46,197 bases of DNA, taken from M50B91 sp964526665 (lineage in GTDB: Bacteria > Patescibacteriota > Gracilibacteria > UBA4473). The notes beneath the pieces are model-generated. The model ran no database searches. It saw only the letters and a program-made list of their open reading frames with translations, and had not been told where the DNA came from. The position numbers and the translations under genes are program-made. Position 1 is the first letter of the stretch. Each line of letters starts with the position of its first letter. The stretch spans positions 1 to 46,197 of the forward strand of contig CAZGJL010000006.1 of assembly GCA_964526665.1 (NCBI GenBank), given 5' to 3'. Positions 1 through 7,924 of this stretch are shown in pieces.

Positions 1-168
1 GATATCTCCATTCACATCGTTCCGACTTCGAACCCAAAAATGGGGTTGTTGATGAAAAAGAACGAAGAAATTTTTCAAGTTGAAAAAAGTCCTACTTGTT
101 CTGTCTATTTGAAAAGGAAAAGAATGTCAACAAAAAGTAGACATTTTTTAAAAATATACCCAATTCTA

Positions 169-197
169 TTGACTTTAAGGCGTTTTTGAATTATTTA
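169..197 (+). promoter_or_regulatory. Promoter for the 357 gene
   Basis: TTGACT (169-174) and TATTTA (192-197) are separated by exactly 17 bases. Transcription would start near 205, about 150 bases ahead of the ORF at 357. Apart from this promoter and the leader that follows, positions 1-356 show only a weak AACCC/GGGTT inverted repeat near 31-47 and nothing I can call a gene. Confidence 0.5.
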
Positions 198-204
198 ATT
201 AAAA

Positions 205-350
205 GCTCTTTGATATTTCGTTACGAATATCAAATTGTTAGTGAGACATTTCGCGCAGACTTAAAAGTGCGAGGAAATGTTTCCCAATAATTTGAGAAGA
301 TTTTATATTAAATCAAATATTATTCACATTTTAAAACCAATGGAGGATCA
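205..350 (+). promoter_or_regulatory. Structured 5' leader with two hairpins
   Basis: Two good hairpins follow the promoter. The first pairs 209-217 (TTTGATATT) with 226-234 (AATATCAAA), nine perfect base pairs. The second pairs 243-252 (GAGACATTTC) with 274-283 (GAAATGTTTC), ten pairs including one G-U, and continues inside as CGCA (254-257) with TGCG (268-271). A Shine-Dalgarno GGAGG sits at 342-346. The structure could be a cis-regulator of the small membrane protein or an independent small RNA. It matches no family I recognise. Confidence 0.45.
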
Positions 351-356
351 TTTGTT

Positions 357-596
357 ATGATTATTAAATTTTTATTTTTCGTGTTATCCGTACTCATAGT
401 GCGATTATTAGTGATCTCAAAGATCCCTGTTTTTGGATTGCGAGCACTAATTGAAACTGTTTATTCAGTGAGAGAAGATAAAGCCAATGAACTTGGTGAT
501 ATTACTGGAATAAGAATAGATATTCCCCTTATTTTTATGGGCGTCTCTATTTATGAAGGTATTACGTTTTTCACAAGCAGAATTAAATATTATTAA
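357..596 (+). CDS. Small membrane protein, unknown
   Basis: This 79-residue protein is not recognised. The N-terminus is a strongly hydrophobic segment of about 20 residues (3-22). A second, weaker hydrophobic stretch lies near residues 55-72, with charged residues (SVREDKANE) between them, so one or two membrane passes are likely. The start is well supported because GGAGG lies ten bases before the ATG, one of very few clear Shine-Dalgarno sites in the window. It follows a long structured leader and precedes hppA by about 150 bases; a functional link to the pump is not shown. Confidence 0.55.
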   Translation: MIIKFLFFVLSVLIVRLLVISKIPVFGLRALIETVYSVREDKANELGDITGIRIDIPLIFMGVSIYEGITFFTSRIKYY

Positions 597-639
597 ATAT
601 TATAAATAATTTTTCTATTAATCTTATAAATTAACTTAT

Positions 640-756
640 ATGAAGAAAAAACAATTTTATTATTATTCGCTCCCAAGGGGCGTAACAAAGTATTTTTACT
701 CAATTTCAAATTATTTAAATTCATTTCTAACCAAAAAAAAAGTAAATTATGTTTAA
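640..756 (+). CDS. Possible 38-residue leader peptide overlapping hppA start
   Basis: An ATG at 640 opens a frame that begins MKKKQFYYY and stops at TAA 754-756, eight bases inside hppA. The peptide is rich in Lys, Tyr and Ser. No Shine-Dalgarno is visible. A CGCTCC/GGGGCG hairpin lies inside the frame near 669-684. The overlap with the hppA start would suit translational coupling or a leader peptide, but in AT-rich DNA a frame this short can arise by chance. Confidence 0.25.
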   Translation: MKKKQFYYYSLPRGVTKYFYSISNYLNSFLTKKKVNYV

Positions 757-2926
757 CAATTTTTATTTTAGCACAAGTCTCGCAATCGGGATTATGCTTA
801 TAGTTTTGGCCTTTATTGTTTGGGGTTGGTTAAGAAACCAAAGTCGTGGTTTAATAAGTATGCAACGACAGGCCGACATTATTAAGGCTGCATCAAAAGT
901 GTATTTGAAAAAGAATACTATTCTGATGCTTATCGTTTTCATAGCACTAACTATTCTAGTTATGTTCCTAGGAAAACGAACTATGACTTCTGTTGGACTT
1001 TGGTCCGGTGGAATATTCTCTTATGTTGCCATGTATTTGTCTATGCTAGTTGCAACCGACGCAAATGTACGGGTTACAGAAGCCTGCAGAACCTCGGGAA
1101 TAAAACGAGGACACTTCGTTTCAATGACTTCTGGATTAATATTCATGAGTCTCGTATTGGGATTTACCATTATTGACATAGATATGTGGTATATGCTTTT
1201 AAGAGACTTTTTCGGATATAATCCAATGGAGGCCACTGAGACAATGCTTTCCTTTGCCGTAGGAGCGTCAACTGTAGCATTCATGGCAAGAATTGGCGGT
1301 GGCACTTTCACTAAATGTGCAGATGCTGCAGCAGATACTGCCGGGAAAGCAGAATTTGGATTAGATGAAGACCATCCTGCAAATACTGCTGTTACCGCGG
1401 ATAATGTTGGTGACAATGTAGGAGATATTGGTGGTATGGGCCCCGATCTTTTCGAAAGCAATGTTGCTACAATTCTAACATTAATGCTCTTATCGAATAT
1501 CGTTTGCGTTATTTGGGGTATCCAAAATAAAGCAGAAATCGATAACTATATGATGTTACCTACTTTTCTTTCTGGTATTGGGGCAATTGCCTCAATTATT
1601 GGTGTTTTGATTGGCCGAAAAGTAAAAACGGCAAATATTAAAGGAGTCAATATGTCTCTCCTGAAAGCTTCCGTGATTACTGTTGTGATAGCTATTATTG
1701 GAGTAGTACTTATGCCTGATAATTTCCCTAAATATTTCAAATACTTGCTTATTATAGGAATTATATTTGGCCTACTAGTAGGATTACTTGTGAATGTGTT
1801 CACATCTTTTGATTTTATGTTCGTTAAAAAAATCGCAAGGATGTATTCTACTTCTGCCTCAAATGGTTTAACTCAAGCTGTTGGACAGGGATATTTATCA
1901 TCAGGTATTATCTTTGCTTTTATAATTGTTGTTTTGTATTTGGTCCTTTCTATTGTACCAATTCCAGACGGAGCAACTTCTGCTGAAATTTTCGCACTCA
2001 AGAGCCATGGCATTGCAATGCTTGGTATGGGTATGATGATTATCCTCGGAATAACCTTAGTAGTAGACTTTGGTGGTCCAGTGGCTGATAACGCCGGTGG
2101 AATTGCTGAGACCGTAGGTCTCGACAAAAAAGTTCGAAAAGAAGGAACTGATCCATTAGATGCAGTAGGAAATACTACCGCTGCAATCTGCAAAGGAATC
2201 GCTTTCTCAACTGCTACTATTGCGGCAATTAACTTACTAGCCTCCTATCCACAAGAGGTAGGAATAGAACTAAATGTTAATGTGTTTTCATTTAATTTTG
2301 TTCTTGGTTTACTAAGCTCTGTAGTTTTCGTTGGAGTTATTGCATATTTACTACTTAATGGCGTTTCTGTGGCTGCAAATGAATTAGTCAATGAAGTTCG
2401 AAATCAAGTATATGATGTATTAACAGTTATAGGATTTCCAAACCTACGCGAACGCGCAAAAACAGATGAGGAAAATGCTCGATTTGAAAAAGCCAAAAAG
2501 GCTCTCTCAGCATTAACCTTTGAAACAGTTCCCAGAGCAGATAAAGCTACTGGCGCCAAAGGTATTGATCCAAATCGCGCGGTAGAAATTGCAACAAATG
2601 CTTCACAAAAACAAACCCTACCTCCTATTTTATTTGCTGTAGCAATGACTATTGGAGTTCGGTTTATATTTGGATTTCATGGAGCCATTGGCTTCATGCT
2701 AGGAATCATGATTCTTGCTCTTGCTGACGCCGTAAAAATGGCAAACGACGGAGGAGCTTTGGATAACGCTAAAAAACTCATTGAATCACAAGGATTAAAA
2801 AATACTCCTGAACATATTGCCTCAATTATAGGCGATACATTCGGTGATCCAAGAAAGGACACCTTAGGAGTAGCATTTAATATCTTAGTAAAATGGGTAC
2901 CATTATTTCTGATAATGATCAGTTAA
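749..2926 (+). CDS. hppA: Membrane-bound proton/sodium-pumping pyrophosphatase
   Basis: A 725-residue polytopic membrane protein of the M-PPase family, which couples pyrophosphate hydrolysis to H+ or Na+ export. The substrate-binding signatures are present: GGGTFTKCADAAADTAGKAE (family form DVGADLVGKVE, with the key Asp, Asp, Lys and Glu kept), DNVGDNVGD, and DFGGPVADNAGGIAE followed by DAVGNTTAAICKG. Ala in the GNTTAA position, where K+-independent enzymes have Lys, predicts the K+-dependent class. A Cys replaces the usual Gly three residues later. Length is normal for the family. The ion pumped cannot be told from sequence reading. A rho-independent terminator follows directly. Confidence 0.96.
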   Translation: MFNNFYFSTSLAIGIMLIVLAFIVWGWLRNQSRGLISMQRQADIIKAASKVYLKKNTILMLIVFIALTILVMFLGKRTMTSVGLWSGGIFSYVAMYLSMLVATDANVRVTEACRTSGIKRGHFVSMTSGLIFMSLVLGFTIIDIDMWYMLLRDFFGYNPMEATETMLSFAVGASTVAFMARIGGGTFTKCADAAADTAGKAEFGLDEDHPANTAVTADNVGDNVGDIGGMGPDLFESNVATILTLMLLSNIVCVIWGIQNKAEIDNYMMLPTFLSGIGAIASIIGVLIGRKVKTANIKGVNMSLLKASVITVVIAIIGVVLMPDNFPKYFKYLLIIGIIFGLLVGLLVNVFTSFDFMFVKKIARMYSTSASNGLTQAVGQGYLSSGIIFAFIIVVLYLVLSIVPIPDGATSAEIFALKSHGIAMLGMGMMIILGITLVVDFGGPVADNAGGIAETVGLDKKVRKEGTDPLDAVGNTTAAICKGIAFSTATIAAINLLASYPQEVGIELNVNVFSFNFVLGLLSSVVFVGVIAYLLLNGVSVAANELVNEVRNQVYDVLTVIGFPNLRERAKTDEENARFEKAKKALSALTFETVPRADKATGAKGIDPNRAVEIATNASQKQTLPPILFAVAMTIGVRFIFGFHGAIGFMLGIMILALADAVKMANDGGALDNAKKLIESQGLKNTPEHIASIIGDTFGDPRKDTLGVAFNILVKWVPLFLIMIS

Positions 2927-2946
2927 TTTCTTCTTGAATTGTAACA

Positions 2947-2986
2947 AGACTATCACTCTATTTCTTTTAGAGTGATGGTCTTTTTC
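2947..2986 (+). terminator. hppA terminator
   Basis: A 13-base-pair stem (2947-2959 with 2969-2981, one G-U pair) has a nine-base loop and is followed by a short T run. It lies 20 bases after the hppA stop. Confidence 0.85.
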
Positions 2987-3017
2987 AACTTGGAAATTTT
3001 GGAAAGGAGCTTTACAT

Positions 3018-3101
3018 ATGCCAAAATATTCAAATAACAAAAAAAATCTCCGTCACGATGACAGAGATTTCTTATTTTTTAAGTGGAAAACTACGCTGTA
3101 A
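3018..3101 (+). CDS. Possible 27-residue ORF with strong RBS
   Basis: GGAAAGGAG (3001-3009) stands eight bases before an ATG at 3018. The frame begins MPKYSNNKKNLRHDD and ends at TAA 3099-3101, giving a basic 27-residue peptide. It runs through the L27 terminator hairpin and overlaps the 3' end of rpmA on the other strand. The strong Shine-Dalgarno is unusual for this window, but the overlap with a terminator argues for caution. Confidence 0.25.
   Translation: MPKYSNNKKNLRHDDRDFLFFKWKTTL
3039..3070 (-). terminator. rpmA terminator
   Basis: A 12-base-pair stem (3044-3055 with 3059-3070) closes a three-base loop. On the minus strand it is followed by eight U (3046-3039). It lies 20 bases after the rpmA stop. 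A T-rich tract on the other side (3071-3080) may make it bidirectional. Confidence 0.85.
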
Positions 3102-3369
3102 CAATATTTACAAACGTTTTCTCGTAACGACGACCATCGAAACGTGTAATTGCTTTATTTGAGAACTCGACACGTCCACCCGTAAGAGCAAACAATGTAA
3201 AGTCTTTTCCAAGTCCAACATTCTCACCAGCTCGGAACTTTGTTCCTTTCTGACGAATTAATACTTCTCCTGCAGAGACTGCTTCCCCACCAAACCGTTT
3301 TACACCACGGCGTTTGGCATTGGAATCTCTACCATTCTTGGAACTACCACCGGCTTTCTTGTGTGCCAT
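3091..3369 (-). CDS. rpmA: 50S ribosomal protein bL27
   Basis: A 92-residue bL27, whose N-terminal tail reaches towards the peptidyl-transferase centre of the large subunit. It starts with the family signature MAHKKAGGSSKNGRDS and contains KRRGVKRFGGE and NVGLGKDFTLFAL. The frame is open 17 codons further upstream to a TTG, but the conserved MAHKK start at 3369 is the family N-terminus, so I chose it. The usual upstream partner rplU (bL21) is absent, and obgE, often next to it, lies 29 kb away. The gene has its own promoter and terminator. Confidence 0.95.
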   Translation of the reverse strand: MAHKKAGGSSKNGRDSNAKRRGVKRFGGEAVSAGEVLIRQKGTKFRAGENVGLGKDFTLFALTGGRVEFSNKAITRFDGRRYEKTFVNIVTA

Positions 3370-3391
3370 TTGAGTGAATTTATTTCGCGGG

Positions 3392-3420
3392 AATTCTAAG
3401 TATAAAGAAACACTTGTCAA
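3392..3420 (-). promoter_or_regulatory. rpmA promoter
   Basis: On the minus strand, TTGACA (3420-3415) and AGAATT (3397-3392) are 17 bases apart. The ATG at 3369 follows about 22 bases after the -10. Confidence 0.5.
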
Positions 3421-3477
3421 ATTTAATTATGTGACCGATTTCACTGAAAAAAAATATATACTTCCAAATACACATTT

Positions 3478-4992
3478 TCATTCCTCAACTCTTTTCACAA
3501 CGGCTCCAAGTGCCTCCAGGTTTTCTGGAAATTTCTCATATCCACGATTAATATATTGAACATTTGAAACACGTGTTTTTCCTTCTGCAGCCAAACCGGC
3601 CAAAACCATCGCTGCACCTGCTCGCAAGTCCCAACTCTGAACCGTTGCTCCCCGCAAAGGTGTCGGTCCCACTATTCGTGCCTGATGAGGATTCATTTGA
3701 TGTATTTTGGCACCCATTTTTTCAAGTTCCTGTAAATAAGTGAGACGATTTTCAAAAAGTGTCTCAAATATCATTGATTCCCCTTCACATTGAGTCAAAA
3801 GAACTCCAAATGGAGACTGAAGATCTGTCGAAAATCCCGGGAAAATAGCTGTTTGCAATTTTGGCAATGCCGTAAGTTTCTTTGGTGTTGTAACACGCAA
3901 TGAGTTATCCAGTAGTTTGAATTGCCCGCCAACACGCTGAAATGCGCCATAAAAACTTAATAACTCACGATGACATACGTTTTTTATCAGCAAATCTCCT
4001 CCTGCCAAAGTAGCAGCAAGTGCATACGTCCCGACCAACAGTCCGTCGGAAGGAATAATAAATTCTCCTCCATGTAAATGTTTTCCTCCGTAAATGGAAA
4101 GACTATGTGTCGCCACTCCAGTAATCTTAGCCCCCATTTGCTGAAGCATGCGAACCGTGGCCACTACATGTACTTCTGCTGCTGTAAAGAATAGTTCTGC
4201 CGCTTCATCACGCCCTGCACAAAAAAGAGCCAAATTCTCTGTTGCTGTCACTGATGCTTCCGAAAAAAGAACGGAATTGCTTTCATACTTTGGACGCGCA
4301 AACCGAACAGTAATTTGTTCTGGCGTTTCTTCTACAAACGCACCTAATGTACGAAATGCATCCAAGTGTGCTGCATTCGAACGAGCGCCAATAACACACC
4401 CCCCAGGAAGCGGAATCGATACTTCATTAAAACGTGCCAATAAAGGTCCGAGCATCAAAATTGTCGCACGCATTTTTTTTGCTTTACGACAAGATAAAAG
4501 TTTTTCTGGAGAGAGATTGCTCGCTCGCACAGAAACCGTGCGATTCGCTAAATCACGATGTACCTCTGCCCCAATATGTTCAAATATGTCTAATAATGTA
4601 TCTATATCTGAAATCTCTGGAACATTCCGAAACAAACATTCATCTTCGGTTAAAAGAGCTGCACAAAGCATTGGCAATGCTGCATTTTTTGCCCCTGGAA
4701 TAGTTATTTCTCCATGCAATTCATATCCTCCTTCTACTTCAAAATAAGCGTTTTTTTGAGGAATATTTGGGCGATCTTCAGAATTCACAAAGAGTATTAA
4801 TTCATCTCCCCCGAGGTCAAAGAGTTTCGTTACTACATCTACACTGTTGGGCATTGATGCCCCAGAAATCCAATTGTGCACCGACTGTCTCTGCACTCCC
4901 AAATGGTCAGCTAATCCTGAAGGTGTCCAACGATTTTCCTCCATCCATTCTCGCAAATCTGTTTCAAATGATATCTTCATCTTTTGACGCAT
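3478..4992 (-). CDS. murA: UDP-GlcNAc 1-carboxyvinyltransferase with N-terminal XRE-type HTH
   Basis: MurA transfers enolpyruvate from PEP to UDP-GlcNAc, the first committed step of peptidoglycan synthesis. The catalytic body starts near residue 85. It keeps the Lys-Asn pair in IPGAKNAALPML, the catalytic Cys in LPGGCVIGAR, the Asp in FSTDLQSPF and the Arg in DLRAGAAMVLAGL, so it should be active. The total of 504 residues exceeds the usual ~420 because residues about 8-65 form a helix-turn-helix of the XRE/Cro kind (PSGLADHLGVQRQSVHNWISG). That domain may sense or regulate, but no target is known. The start is either ATG 4992 or ATG 4980. A promoter lies just upstream, overlapping the dGTPase stop. 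Confidence 0.93.
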   Translation of the reverse strand: MRQKMKISFETDLREWMEENRWTPSGLADHLGVQRQSVHNWISGASMPNSVDVVTKLFDLGGDELILFVNSEDRPNIPQKNAYFEVEGGYELHGEITIPGAKNAALPMLCAALLTEDECLFRNVPEISDIDTLLDIFEHIGAEVHRDLANRTVSVRASNLSPEKLLSCRKAKKMRATILMLGPLLARFNEVSIPLPGGCVIGARSNAAHLDAFRTLGAFVEETPEQITVRFARPKYESNSVLFSEASVTATENLALFCAGRDEAAELFFTAAEVHVVATVRMLQQMGAKITGVATHSLSIYGGKHLHGGEFIIPSDGLLVGTYALAATLAGGDLLIKNVCHRELLSFYGAFQRVGGQFKLLDNSLRVTTPKKLTALPKLQTAIFPGFSTDLQSPFGVLLTQCEGESMIFETLFENRLTYLQELEKMGAKIHQMNPHQARIVGPTPLRGATVQSWDLRAGAAMVLAGLAAEGKTRVSNVQYINRGYEKFPENLEALGAVVKRVEE

Positions 4993-5012
4993 TTAAAAAA
5001 TATATCACCAAA

Positions 5013-5041
5013 ATTATCGGAAGTTTTTACGGAAGTGTCAA
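5013..5041 (-). promoter_or_regulatory. murA promoter
   Basis: On the minus strand a consensus TTGACA (5041-5036) is separated by exactly 17 bases from GATAAT (5018-5013). Transcription should start near 5006, giving a leader of about 14 bases to ATG 4992. The -35 overlaps the stop codon of the upstream dGTPase gene. Confidence 0.75.
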
Positions 5042-6096
5042 ATGTTTTGCGATAAAAATTCCTCTGCGTACTTATCAGTCATTCCGGCAATGAAATCTGC
5101 AATCTTAATTTCAGTTGAATCCTCTCCCTCCTGTAAATATTCTGGCAAAAGCTCTGGTCGAGTTTCGAGCAATAAAAATAAATGAGCAATTACCTCTGCT
5201 CCATGCTCTGTCTGCACTTTCACCTCTGGGGAAGAATAATAATTATCAAATAGAAAATTCTTAAGTTGTAAAAACTCTGTCCGCTGTTCATCAGTAAATC
5301 CGATTTCTCCTGTTGATAAAAGAGTACGCGAATTGGTAACAAATCCAGAAATAACGTTTCGTAATACGCCACGCACTACAGAGGAACGATCTTCCCCTCT
5401 TTCAGATAAAACTCGCGCCACCAAAGGAACTTCCTGCAAGTCTGATAATTGGAAAAATTTTCCCCTCACTCCATCTTCTAAATCTGCCGCCAAATAAGCT
5501 ATTTCATCGGCAACATTCGCCAACTGTGATTCAAGAGATCCTACTTGAAATTCTTCATCTGGACGATCAAAAAAAGTTTTGTGCTTATCCATTCCTTCCC
5601 GAACTTCTCGGGTCAAATTAAGTCCTTGAAATGATTGATATCGTCTCTCAAAAACATCCACAATTCGAAGTGATTGTTCATTGTGTTCAAATCGTTTCCC
5701 ATAACGTCGTAATTCTTTATCAAGTGCTTCTTCTCCAGCATGACCAAATGGCGGATGTCCTAAATCATGTGCCAAAGCAATTGATTCCGCTAAATCTTCA
5801 TTTAATTCTAATTGTCGTGCTAAATCCCGAGAAATTTGTGAAACCTCCAATGTGTGCGTCAATCGGTTCCGAAAATGATCTCCATGCGCCGGGGAAACTA
5901 CTTGCATTTTTCCCGCCAAACGACGAAAAGCTGTAGCGTGTAAAATACGATCTCGGTCTCGCTGAAACGGACTTCGATCAGGATCAACTGATTCCGTGTG
6001 TTGTCGCCCAAATGATTCTGCATTTTTTTGAGCAAATTCACATAATCCAGCATCAAGCCGAGCATTCACATTGGCACCATCAATATTTGCAGCCAT
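5038..6096 (-). CDS. dgt: dGTPase-like HD-domain triphosphohydrolase
   Basis: A 352-residue member of the dGTP triphosphohydrolase family, which converts dNTPs to nucleosides and tripolyphosphate. The N-terminal signature SPFQRDRDRILHATAFRRL is present. The HD metal ligands appear as the His of RLTHTLEVSQ, the HD of ALAHDLGHPPFGHAGE and the Asp of ADEIAYLAADLEDG. The frame is open to a TTG at 6120; I prefer ATG 6096 because it is the first ATG, though no Shine-Dalgarno supports either. It is transcribed divergently from the small ORF at 6120, with only 23 bases between, so any promoter overlaps coding sequence. Nucleotide preference (dGTP or others) cannot be read from sequence. Confidence 0.9.
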   Translation of the reverse strand: MAANIDGANVNARLDAGLCEFAQKNAESFGRQHTESVDPDRSPFQRDRDRILHATAFRRLAGKMQVVSPAHGDHFRNRLTHTLEVSQISRDLARQLELNEDLAESIALAHDLGHPPFGHAGEEALDKELRRYGKRFEHNEQSLRIVDVFERRYQSFQGLNLTREVREGMDKHKTFFDRPDEEFQVGSLESQLANVADEIAYLAADLEDGVRGKFFQLSDLQEVPLVARVLSERGEDRSSVVRGVLRNVISGFVTNSRTLLSTGEIGFTDEQRTEFLQLKNFLFDNYYSSPEVKVQTEHGAEVIAHLFLLLETRPELLPEYLQEGEDSTEIKIADFIAGMTDKYAEEFLSQNI

Positions 6097-6119
6097 ACAT
6101 AAGGATGGTACACTGTTCA

Positions 6120-6278
6120 ATGAAAATGAGCGAAAAAAATTTCGGATTCAATCTCAATGGACGCGAACATGTTTCTATTGATGAACTACGAAGCCTTTTT
6201 TTGAAAGAAAGTGCCGCACCATTTCCAACAAGAAGCCTTGAGACTTCAATGAAATTTTGCCAAACCATTGATGAATAA
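6120..6278 (+). CDS. Small protein, unknown
   Basis: A 52-residue frame starting MKMSEKNFGFNL and ending QTIDE, not recognised. A second ATG lies two codons in. AAGGATGG (6101-6108) is a possible but distant ribosome-binding site. Its end overlaps the start of the LemA-like gene by 11 bases, the same coupling used throughout this plus-strand run, which favours a real gene. The central acidic and leucine-rich part (SIDELRSLFLKE) looks helical; no membrane segment is present. Confidence 0.45.
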   Translation: MKMSEKNFGFNLNGREHVSIDELRSLFLKESAAPFPTRSLETSMKFCQTIDE

Positions 6279-6888
6279 TTTCATCCTTCCTCTCCCCGAT
6301 GGAATTTCTCCTCCAACTTGGTGGGAGAAAATTTTTCCTGAATGGATGATTTTCGCTGCGCACGATATTGTTTCGTTTTTGAATGAACATATTATTTGGG
6401 TTTTCGTCCTTGGAGTTGTGATTTTGCTTATAAAATTTTGGTATGATGCAGAACGCAGAAAATTCCTACAAATTAAAAAGTTATGGACATTTACACTCTT
6501 TTTCTTATCAAAAAGACTCATGATGATCCCCCTCATAATAACTTTCTCTCGCCGTGGCGGAGAATTATCGAACAAAAAAGTTGAACAACTTTTGGGATTA
6601 AGAAATGAATGTCGTTCTGTTTCTTTACGAAAAAACCCCAAAGAACGACTTCGTCGAGAAAAAAAGATATCACTCGCTCTCTTTCATTTTTTCCAAGAAT
6701 TAGAAACAAAGAACCAACTCGCGAAAGGAAGCGCTCTGGCTCATTTTGCAAAAGATCTAGAATTTATTGATAAAAAACTTGTCGAACTCCAGCTCGCTTA
6801 CAATCATGAGGCACGACGCTGGAATGCTGGACGAAATTTGGCCAAAAAACTTCTCGGACTTCCAACACATACTCTGTTTAAAGAATGA
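6268..6888 (+). CDS. LemA-like membrane-anchored protein
   Basis: A 206-residue protein with one clear transmembrane helix near residues 40-60 (IIWVFVLGVVILLIKFWY), followed by a long helical, highly charged domain. The C-terminus (VELQLAYNHEARRWNAGR, then LLGLP) resembles the end of LemA-family proteins, where a YN.AVR.YN motif precedes a Leu/Gly-rich tail. The similarity is limited, so LemA-like is a fold-level suggestion. The ATG at 6271 is an alternative start. Its stop overlaps the lgt start (ATGA at 6885), which implies translational coupling. No function is established. Confidence 0.55.
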   Translation: MMNNFILPLPDGISPPTWWEKIFPEWMIFAAHDIVSFLNEHIIWVFVLGVVILLIKFWYDAERRKFLQIKKLWTFTLFFLSKRLMMIPLIITFSRRGGELSNKKVEQLLGLRNECRSVSLRKNPKERLRREKKISLALFHFFQELETKNQLAKGSALAHFAKDLEFIDKKLVELQLAYNHEARRWNAGRNLAKKLLGLPTHTLFKE

Positions 6889-7646
6889 TTTGGAATGCTG
6901 ATCCGATTGCTTTTTCTCTCGCAGGATTTGATGTTCGGTGGTACGGACTTGTCTATGCGCTCGGATTTTTCTTTTGTGACTGGGCTGGATGGCAACGAAT
7001 CCGTGGACACGGAAAAATAGATAAAAAAGCATGGGAAGGCTTTATGCTGGGAGTTTTTATTACCGGCGTTATCGGAGGAAGGCTTGGAGAATTTTTGTTT
7101 TATCAAACCGATGTCCTTTTTTCTGATCCTTTGGAAATATTAAAAATTTGGCATGGTGGAATGTCAATCCATGGCGGAATTATCAGCACGCTTCTCTGGA
7201 TCTTCTTTTGGGGGAAATCGCACAAAGTCTCTCCCCTCCTCCTCGCCGACGCACTCGCTCTTCCCTTGGCTGTTGTTCTCATCTTTGGACGCTTGGCAAA
7301 CTGGATGAATGGTGAACTCTGGGGACGAACCACAGGAACTGACTGGGGAGTTATTTTCCCTCATGTAGACAATGTTTTGCGCCATCCAAGTCAACTCTAT
7401 GAATCAGGAAAAAATCTTCTCTTGGTCGGAATACTTGCTGTTGTAGGAAGTGTTCCCTCTTGGAAAAAAGCAGGAATCCAAGCGGCAGTATTTTTTACTG
7501 GATATGGAGTTTTGCGATTCATAATCGAGTTTTACCGAGAGCCCAGTAGCTGGATCGGTCCCATAACCACTGGACAAGCTCTCTGCGCTGCAATGATTCT
7601 TGCGGCAATTACACTGGCATGGTCTCAAAAATTCTGGAGAAAATGA
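6885..7646 (+). CDS. lgt: Prolipoprotein diacylglyceryl transferase
   Basis: Lgt moves diacylglycerol from phosphatidylglycerol to the lipobox cysteine of prolipoproteins in the cytoplasmic membrane. The 253-residue, seven-pass protein shows the family blocks in order: VRWYGLVYALGF, GGRLGEFLFY, WHGGMSIHGG, GRLANWMNGELWGR (the essential Arg, Asn and Gly region), HPSQLYE and RFIIEFYREP. Length is normal. It overlaps its upstream and downstream neighbours through ATGA junctions. A substrate candidate, the lipoprotein at 10436, lies 3 kb downstream. Confidence 0.97.
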   Translation: MIWNADPIAFSLAGFDVRWYGLVYALGFFFCDWAGWQRIRGHGKIDKKAWEGFMLGVFITGVIGGRLGEFLFYQTDVLFSDPLEILKIWHGGMSIHGGIISTLLWIFFWGKSHKVSPLLLADALALPLAVVLIFGRLANWMNGELWGRTTGTDWGVIFPHVDNVLRHPSQLYESGKNLLLVGILAVVGSVPSWKKAGIQAAVFFTGYGVLRFIIEFYREPSSWIGPITTGQALCAAMILAAITLAWSQKFWRK

Positions 7647-7924
7647 TTTTGAATGAATACCTCACCATTGTGAAAGAAAAATTATTACAGGACGGGAAAG
7701 CCATCCTACAGATAAAATGCTCTCCTGGAGCAGATAAAACAGCGTGGCACTCTCTCCTGGATGGAGAAACTCCTATCGCAAAACTGAGAGTCGCAGCCGC
7801 ACCAGAACGAGGGAAAGCGAACCTAGTGATCACAAAATTTATACAAAAAGAATTCAATTGTGCTGCTGAGATAACTTCCGGTCACACCAGTAGCACCAAA
7901 CTCCTGAAACTATTGAAAAAATGA
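7643..7924 (+). CDS. YggU/DUF167 family protein
   Basis: A 93-residue protein of the DUF167 (YggU) family, whose function is unknown. It matches the family layout: a beta strand ending LQIKCSPGADKTAW, the block LRVAAAPERGKANLVITKF, and the C-terminal SGHTSSTKLLKLL. The frame is open from 7619, but ATG 7643 overlaps the lgt stop as ATGA and gives the expected N-terminus. Its own stop overlaps the rsmA start in the same way. Confidence 0.85.
   Translation: MILNEYLTIVKEKLLQDGKAILQIKCSPGADKTAWHSLLDGETPIAKLRVAAAPERGKANLVITKFIQKEFNCAAEITSGHTSSTKLLKLLKK

Noticed and set aside
3367..3420. N-terminal extension of L27 as in Firmicutes (cleaved by Prp)
   Set aside because: The upstream codons start with TTG and do not match the Firmicutes cleavage sequence; the normal MAHKK start is present.
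4148..4747. 199-residue frame antisense to murA
   Set aside because: It is the Ser/Ala-rich shadow of a well-supported gene in the opposite frame.
6885..7646. UGA recoded as glycine (code 25)
   Set aside because: UGA ends lgt, holA, the dGTPase and others at family-normal lengths, and no in-frame UGA is needed inside conserved genes.
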